Shown here one piece after another: positions 60,673 to 64,000 of a stretch of 64,000 nucleotides of DNA (position 1 is the first letter of the stretch; each line of letters opens with the position of its first letter). Under the pieces are notes generated by a model. It did no database searches. It had not been told where the DNA came from and saw nothing but the letters and a program-made list of their open reading frames with translations. The DNA is from Talpa occidentalis (lineage: Eukaryota; Chordata; Mammalia; Eulipotyphla; Talpidae), in contig NW_023601104.1 in NCBI RefSeq assembly GCF_014898055.3, positions 47,304,699 through 47,368,698 of the forward strand. Reading direction: 5' to 3'. The translations under genes and the position numbers were made by a program.

Positions 60673-62871
60673 CTTAGTACTTCTTCCTCTCTCTTCCATA
60701 TGTATACTTTTAAAAAAACTTTCATTGTCTAGATTATAATTGTATACTTGTATATATACCCAAGAATTCCTTGAAGTAGGATCTCAGTCATTTTATGTTT
60801 CTATTTTTTGTATAAAGTACAGTGTTTGGGACTATAAAGTAAGGTATACATACTTGTTAAATGAATGTGTCCTATTAATTTCTTTAATTAGGGATTAGCT
60901 ACTCTTTCTGGTAAGTTTATATTTGTCTCCTTCTGAATACCCTCTTATAGCTTCCCTGATTGTATTTGCTGAAGCAGTTAGAATAGGTTTTATACTTCTC
61001 CCCTCTGTGGAAGAAAACTAATTTAGAGATTGAGTTAAAAGCAGAACTAAGGGGCCTCCCTGCTGGTGCAGTGGGTTAAGACACAACCAATGAGGCTGTC
61101 TGCAGCCACTGCAGCAAAAGTTCAATCCCTGGTCAGGGAGCTACCCACATTGGCACAGCAGACCTCTCCTGACTCGTCCACTGCTCCCCTCAGCAGTGTA
61201 CTTAAGTCAATCCACCTGTCCTGCTCCCCACTTGGTATCTGGTGAATCCTTTCACCCTCCACAGCTGTGGCTTATACCCTATTTCTTAAATAAATAAATA
61301 AATCTTAAAAAAACAAAAAGCCAAAACTAAGGATACGTTGTATGTAACATTTAAATATCCTTCCTAGATAAGTAACTCAAAATTTTTATGTTTTGTTCAT
61401 GCAGAGTTATAGGCAACACAATATTTGGGACCAGAAGTGACATTAGATACCAAAGATTAAGATATTGGAGGATAAATGTTTAAAAAAAAAAGTCAATTTG
61501 TAGGCTTAAATTTTTTCAAGCCATGGGTGGAAAAATCTCTAAATTTTATTAGTTAGATAACTTACTTTATCAAAGGTTGAGAACAACTTGCCTAGAAAAT
61601 AAGTTTTCACAATATGTTAAGGAAAAATAGCACTTGTTTTGTTAGCGATATAATTTATAGCCTAATAGCCTGTTTGACTGTTAACAATTTTCTATTTTCC
61701 ACTGTAGGTTCAAGCAATAAATGCAGGAATGTTTTTCTTTAGGTGCACAATATGCAATAATAGTGATATATTTCAGAAAGAAATGTTGAGAATGGGAATT
61801 CATATTCCTGAAAAGTGAGTAACATTTAGCCTTCTGACAAAAAGATGTTTTGGATATACGATTTTAAACAAAGGAAATAATCATTTGTGTCTTGATTGTG
61901 AACAGGGGGTAAGCAACCATTTCAAATAGAAACAGGTTAAACTAGCTCCATCTCCTGCCTCCTCTACTTCCCCAGATGGTCAGTTCTTTTTTTTTTTTAA
62001 ATATTTTATTTTATTTAATTCTTACATCATTTTTCATTTTTGCACAATGTATGCATTTTCATTTTGGTTATATTCCCCATACAATTGCACCCCCCCCCTT
62101 ATTTTGACCCTAGTCTTTCCTCCTCCCTCCCTTCCCCACCCTGTAGTGTGTCTCTGGTTTATAGTTGCTTGTTGATTTTGATTTTTACTTTGTATTAATT
62201 AGTCTTTTTCCTGGTCCCTTATTTAGGTTTTCTAAATTCCTCCTATGAGTGAGACCAGATGGTCAGTTCTTAAGAATAGGGACTTTGACTTAAATATCAC
62301 ATTTGTTGTTTCATAGTCTCTAATAAATACCTCAGTTGTATATAATAATTGATTGATTGATGCATAAGTATAGTAGACTTCAAAATGGTATGTATAAATT
62401 ATCCAAGAGAATCAAGATGTGGTTTAAAATGTATGAGTCGAATTATCTTAATATTTAAAGATAAGAAATCCAGAAATAGTGATACTAAACTTGAAACACA
62501 AAAGTTAGAAGTGAAATACTGGGAAAAAAATAAAGCTTCCGAAAGTTTCTACTTAATTTTTCATTTAGAATTAAAAATTTATTGTGAGACTAACTATGGG
62601 ACAAAAGACACTGATGGATTTATATCTTGATGAGGATGAATAATCATAAAGGAAACATTTTTTTTTCCCTAATTGAAAAGCTTCTATTTTTAGATTTCAT
62701 TATCCTTTTGTTAATATTTTAGGTCAAAGTATATTTTATTTGCCTTATTTTCAGAGATGCATCCTGGGAATTAGAGGAAAATGCTTATCAAGAGCTTCTG
62801 CAGCACTATGAGCATTGTGATGTCCGAAGATGTCGTTGCAAAGAAGGACGAGACTATAATGCACCTGATAG
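42680..62871 (+). CDS. G2E3: G2/M-phase specific E3 ubiquitin ligase G2E3, N-terminal part (spliced, 7 coding exons, continues past the window)
   Basis: Joining 42680-42716, 49428-49525, 51646-51747, 54251-54375, 55634-55799, 61708-61814 and 62755-62871 gives one open frame of 250 codons plus two bases, with GT-AG junctions and consistent phases throughout. The protein matches the G2E3 N terminus as I know it from human. Residues about 14-129 form an extended PHD finger: C14/C17/C23/H41/C44, then C81/C84/C93/C98/H103/C106/C124/H127. Residues about 144-192 form a second PHD/RING-like finger: C144/C147/C164/C165/H171/C174/C189/C192. A third zinc site begins at C233/C238/C240. In the family these N-terminal fingers supply ubiquitin-ligase activity, the C-terminal HECT domain (outside this window) is degenerate, the full protein is about 700 residues, and it shuttles between nucleus/nucleolus and cytoplasm with a role in early development and DNA-damage survival. 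No frameshift or premature stop is visible. PHF7 is the nearest alternative, but the [11 protein letters not shown] stretch fits G2E3. Confidence 0.96.
45463..45722 (-). mobile_element. tRNA-derived SINE, old diverged copy
   Basis: Antisense, many substitutions ('accagagacaaagtgggaagcagaata', 'ggccaccaggtggcccc'), with a 31-base T-run from its A-tail. Confidence 0.78.
46546..46576. repeat. (TG)n(TA)n microsatellite
   Basis: TG repeats followed directly by TA repeats inside an antisense L1. Confidence 0.95.
46977..47205 (+). mobile_element. tRNA-derived SINE, type B, lacking the B-box region
   Basis: GGTTAAG is joined directly to CTTCCCACATGG. The duplication CAAAGCCTTTAATCTC / CAAAGCCTGTAGTCTC lies at 46961-46976 and 47206-47221. 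Confidence 0.88.
47708..47966 (-). mobile_element. tRNA-derived SINE, type B, in intron 2
   Basis: The exact duplication AATTATTGCTTT lies at 47696-47707 and 47967-47978. Confidence 0.91.
48050..48840 (-). mobile_element. Antisense L1 fragment, split by a SINE
   Basis: 'tactacaccacacccaccaccagggcac' and 'gttatcacaaatggcaaaagttt' are antisense L1 3' text. The SINE at 48251-48526 lies inside, with a clean target duplication. Confidence 0.75.
48251..48526 (-). mobile_element. tRNA-derived SINE, type A, in intron 2
   Basis: Inside an antisense L1. The exact duplication TAGTCATATTTCT lies at 48238-48250 and 48527-48539. Confidence 0.92.
49115..49382 (-). mobile_element. tRNA-derived SINE, type A, next to the exon 3 acceptor
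   Basis: The duplication AGTTTTAAAAAT lies at 49103-49114 and 49383-49394. The SINE ends 45 bases before exon 3, within the branch-point zone of intron 2. Confidence 0.92.
49428..49525 (+). CDS. G2E3: G2E3 exon 3
   Basis: The acceptor CTCACTGTTAG ends at 49427 and the donor GTGAGT starts at 49526. It encodes residues 13-45, including C14, C17, C23, H41 and C44 of the pre-PHD zinc module, and ends in phase 0. A SINE and its target duplication end only about 33 bases upstream of the acceptor. Confidence 0.95.
49526..51645 (+). other. G2E3: G2E3 intron 3
   Basis: AT-rich intron with no recent mobile element. 50130-50420 contains a degenerate mammal-wide interspersed repeat (text resembling the 'accacaaacttagtggctt' family), too eroded to name. 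The rest shows nothing. Confidence 0.8.
51646..51747 (+). CDS. G2E3: G2E3 exon 4
   Basis: The acceptor ATTCATAG ends at 51645 and the donor GTAAGT starts at 51748. It is exactly 34 codons (residues 46-79), phase 0 on both sides, and carries the linker [16 protein letters not shown] between the two halves of the extended PHD finger. Being a multiple of three, it could be skipped without a frameshift, but that would remove the linker. Confidence 0.95.
51748..54250 (+). other. G2E3: G2E3 intron 4
   Basis: Mostly unique AT-rich sequence. The only recognisable repeat is the old MaLR/LTR-like element near 53380-53870. I see no extra exon. Confidence 0.85.
53380..53870. repeat. Ancient MaLR/MLT-like LTR (tentative)
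   Basis: Recognisable phrases are 'gattgccataatacattaccacaaact', the 'ctggtgactcctgacaacc' block and 'ggacaccagtcag'. An 18-base A-run (53468-53485) interrupts it. Opposite in orientation to the 21000 copy. Confidence 0.5.
54251..54375 (+). CDS. G2E3: G2E3 exon 5
   Basis: The acceptor TTTCTTCTAG ends at 54250 and the donor GTGAGT starts at 54376. It encodes residues 80-120 plus two bases of Ala121. It holds the core of the PHD finger: C81, C84, C93, C98, H103 and C106. Confidence 0.95.
54813..55099 (+). mobile_element. tRNA-derived SINE, type A, in intron 5
   Basis: The exact duplication AAACATCAAGATTT lies at 54799-54812 and 55100-55113. Confidence 0.93.
55269..55293. repeat. Small inverted repeat in intron 5
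   Basis: ACTGGTTATA and TATAACCAGT around TCATG: a perfect 10-bp stem with a 5-base loop. Confidence 0.85.
55634..55799 (+). CDS. G2E3: G2E3 exon 6
   Basis: The acceptor TGTTTTTAG ends at 55633 and the donor GTAAGA starts at 55800. It encodes the last base of Ala121 and residues 122-176. It closes the extended PHD finger (C124, H127) and opens the second finger (C144, C147, C164, C165, H171, C174). Confidence 0.95.
57700..59720 (-). mobile_element. Antisense L1 fragment in intron 6 (right part uncertain)
   Basis: 57720-58790 is clear antisense L1 text ('gtgaaatcatccaatatatg', 'tgttccagtactgttgctatatagtttagc'). 58790-59720 is more GC-rich and has a 132-codon open stretch (59043-59441) that I believe is non-coding L1-type sequence. 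That part is an inference. Confidence 0.6.
59741..60284 (+). mobile_element. Tandem dimer of two type A SINEs
   Basis: SINE one spans about 59741-60001 and SINE two about 60012-60284, in the same orientation, joined by A-run plus GGGGGGGTGGACG. One duplication, TAAACCCTCTGCTTA, brackets the pair (59726-59740 and 60285-60299), so the second copy either landed in the first one's A-tail or they inserted together. Confidence 0.92.
60625..60670. repeat. (TA)n microsatellite
   Basis: 46 bases of uninterrupted TA in G2E3 intron 6. Confidence 0.98.
61053..61315 (+). mobile_element. tRNA-derived SINE, type B, in intron 6
   Basis: The duplication AAAAGCAGAACTAAGG / AAAAGCCAAAACTAAGG lies at 61037-61052 and 61316-61332. 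Confidence 0.91.
61708..61814 (+). CDS. G2E3: G2E3 exon 7
   Basis: The acceptor TTCCACTGTAG ends at 61707 and the donor GTGAGT starts at 61815. It encodes residues 177-211 plus two bases of Lys212, including the closing C189 and C192 pair of the second finger (sequence RCTICNNSD). Confidence 0.95.
61815..62754 (+). other. G2E3: G2E3 intron 7
   Basis: A short intron carrying a recent antisense L1 3' fragment (61989-62254). The rest is unique. Confidence 0.9.
61989..62254 (-). mobile_element. L1 3' fragment in G2E3 intron 7
   Basis: Same 3' UTR and tail type as the 27157 copy, extending further 5'. The 17-bp duplication CCAGATGGTCAGTTCTT lies at 61972-61988 and 62255-62271. Confidence 0.92.
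62755..62871 (+). CDS. G2E3: G2E3 exon 8
   Basis: The acceptor CTTATTTTCAG ends at 62754 and the donor GTATAT starts at 62872. It encodes the last base of Lys212 and residues 213-250 plus two bases of residue 251. It contains the start of a further cysteine cluster ([15 protein letters not shown]). The next exon lies beyond position 64000. Confidence 0.94.
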
Positions 62872-64000
62872 GTATATCTAGAAGTTCAGTTGTGCTTAGT
62901 GTCCTTAACTTGAGCAGAGAAAGTAGGTTTCCTAACTAATTAAATGTATAGTTTTGCTTTTACTGTGTTTGAAGCTTTAATTTGAGATGAGGCATATTTA
63001 TTAAGTGGATATTTACATTTGTTTACAGAGAAATTACCATCAACATAGTTGTAACTTACTTCTGTGACTTGTTTTCATGAGGCTCTATTTTCTAGAGCTG
63101 CATTGTCTTATATATATGGTAACCACTTGCTGCATGTGACTTGTGAGCACTTGAAAAGTGACTGTTCTAAATTGAGAGGTATTGTAGGCATAAAGTACAC
63201 ACACCAAAGACTTACAATATGTCTTAGTTTGCTAGACTACCATAACTAAATACCACAAACTAGTTGACTGAAACAATAAAAATTTGTTCCTCACAATCCT
63301 GGAGGATTAAAGGTATTTGGAGGTTAGGTTTCTACTGAAGCCGGTCTTCTTGGTATGCACATGGTCCCTGCTAGCTGTGTCCTTACATGATTGTCTATCC
63401 ATCTGTGTCCCTATCTCATTTTCTCCTAAAGATAACAGTCACATTGTATTAGATTCCACCCATATGACCTCATTTTATTGAAATGATCACTTTCAAAGCT
63501 CTGTTTCGAAATACAATCATGTTTCAAGGTATTGGGAGTTAAGACTTCAACATAAGAATTTTGGAGGGATACAATTCAGCCCTTACCAATAAGAAGAAAG
63601 AATTTAAAATATATTGTTAATAATTTTTTGTAGTGATTACATGACAAGCAAAATGAAAATATTTTGGGGATATTCAAATTCATTTTACCTGTTTCTTTTA
63701 CCTCTTTAAATCTGGTTACTAGAAAATTTTATCTTTATATGCATACCCACACATACACATTTATGATTTGCATTGAACTTCTACTAGATGGCACTGTTTT
63801 AGAGGCTACTTGAACTAAATTTAGTCTAGCGGTGTTTCTTTTCGATCACTCTACGGGGATTTGGCATTTAATTTTTTTAATTACTTTTGTAATCAAAGAT
63901 ATAAAATGTCAGTAGATATTGGCTCTAATCTTAATTAGCAGTCATTCTGTGCTTTGTATGTATACTATTGCTGTACACTATTGCTGTGTTGAATACTAGA
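62872..64000 (+). other. G2E3: G2E3 intron 8 (start only)
   Basis: Begins at the exon 8 donor and runs off the window. It contains an old MaLR/LTR-like element at 63220-63590. No further exon is visible. Confidence 0.85.
63220..63590. repeat. Ancient MaLR/MLT-like LTR (tentative)
   Basis: Shows 'actaccataactaaataccacaaact', 'tatgacctcatttta' and 'ttaagacttcaacataag'. Same orientation as the copy at 53380, in intron 8. Confidence 0.5.

Larger units (their letters stand above)
55800..61707 (+). other. G2E3: G2E3 intron 6
   Basis: A 5.9-kb intron. 55800-57690 is AT-rich without recognisable elements. It is followed by antisense L1 (57700-59720), a SINE dimer, a TA microsatellite and one further SINE. 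60300-60600 and 61333-61700 show nothing. Confidence 0.9.

Noticed and set aside
1..64000. CRISPR array, bacterial operon or mobile island
   Set aside because: The repeats are dispersed mammalian SINE, L1 and LTR copies with target duplications. Spliced exons and a CpG island exclude a prokaryotic source.

Overview
This is a piece of a placental-mammal nuclear genome. It has long introns with GT-AG exons, a CpG island, and dense L1, tRNA-derived SINE and endogenous-retrovirus LTR copies. The one gene I can support is G2E3, whose 5' part lies on the + strand: a CpG-island promoter with non-coding exon 1 (exon end 30654), then seven coding exons from 42680 to 62871. These encode about the first 250 residues, which cover the extended PHD finger and a second PHD/RING-like finger. 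The rest of the gene, including the HECT-like domain, lies beyond the right edge. In human, G2E3 sits on 14q12 downstream of a large intergenic interval. The gene-free first 30 kb here agrees with that. The species is uncertain. The abundant SINE has tRNA A and B boxes and an AATAAATAAATCTTT tail; it is not primate Alu, rodent B1/B2 or any lineage SINE I can name with certainty. A laurasiatherian (possibly a bat) is my best guess, by inference only.

Layout. 1-30 kb is intergenic. It opens with a miniature provirus (two ~592-bp LTRs around only 166 bp). It also holds solo LTRs of two or three related families, several with exact 4-bp target duplications, two recent 5'-truncated L1 insertions, an eroded env-like ERV relic with a polypurine tract, older L1 pieces, a GGAA microsatellite and a CT/CA microsatellite. 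30.2-31.1 kb is the G2E3 promoter and CpG island with ETS-like sites and a CHR-like TTTGAA element. 30.7-42.7 kb is intron 1, made largely of inverted L1 fragments, LTRs and SINEs. 42.7-64 kb holds the coding exons, with SINEs in introns 2, 5 and 6 and L1 pieces in introns 2, 6 and 7.

At least 27 copies of the SINE are present in two sequence types. Most are bounded by 9-20-bp target-site duplications, which is the signature of L1-driven insertion. I see no rRNA, functional tRNA gene, CRISPR array or second protein-coding gene. Nothing here amounts to a new multi-gene system. The items most worth a second look are the miniature provirus and a short ORF kept open in its LTRs, two SINE copies sharing an extra 3' tail, two alternative L1 3' ends, a SINE beside the exon 3 acceptor, and the CHR-like promoter element.
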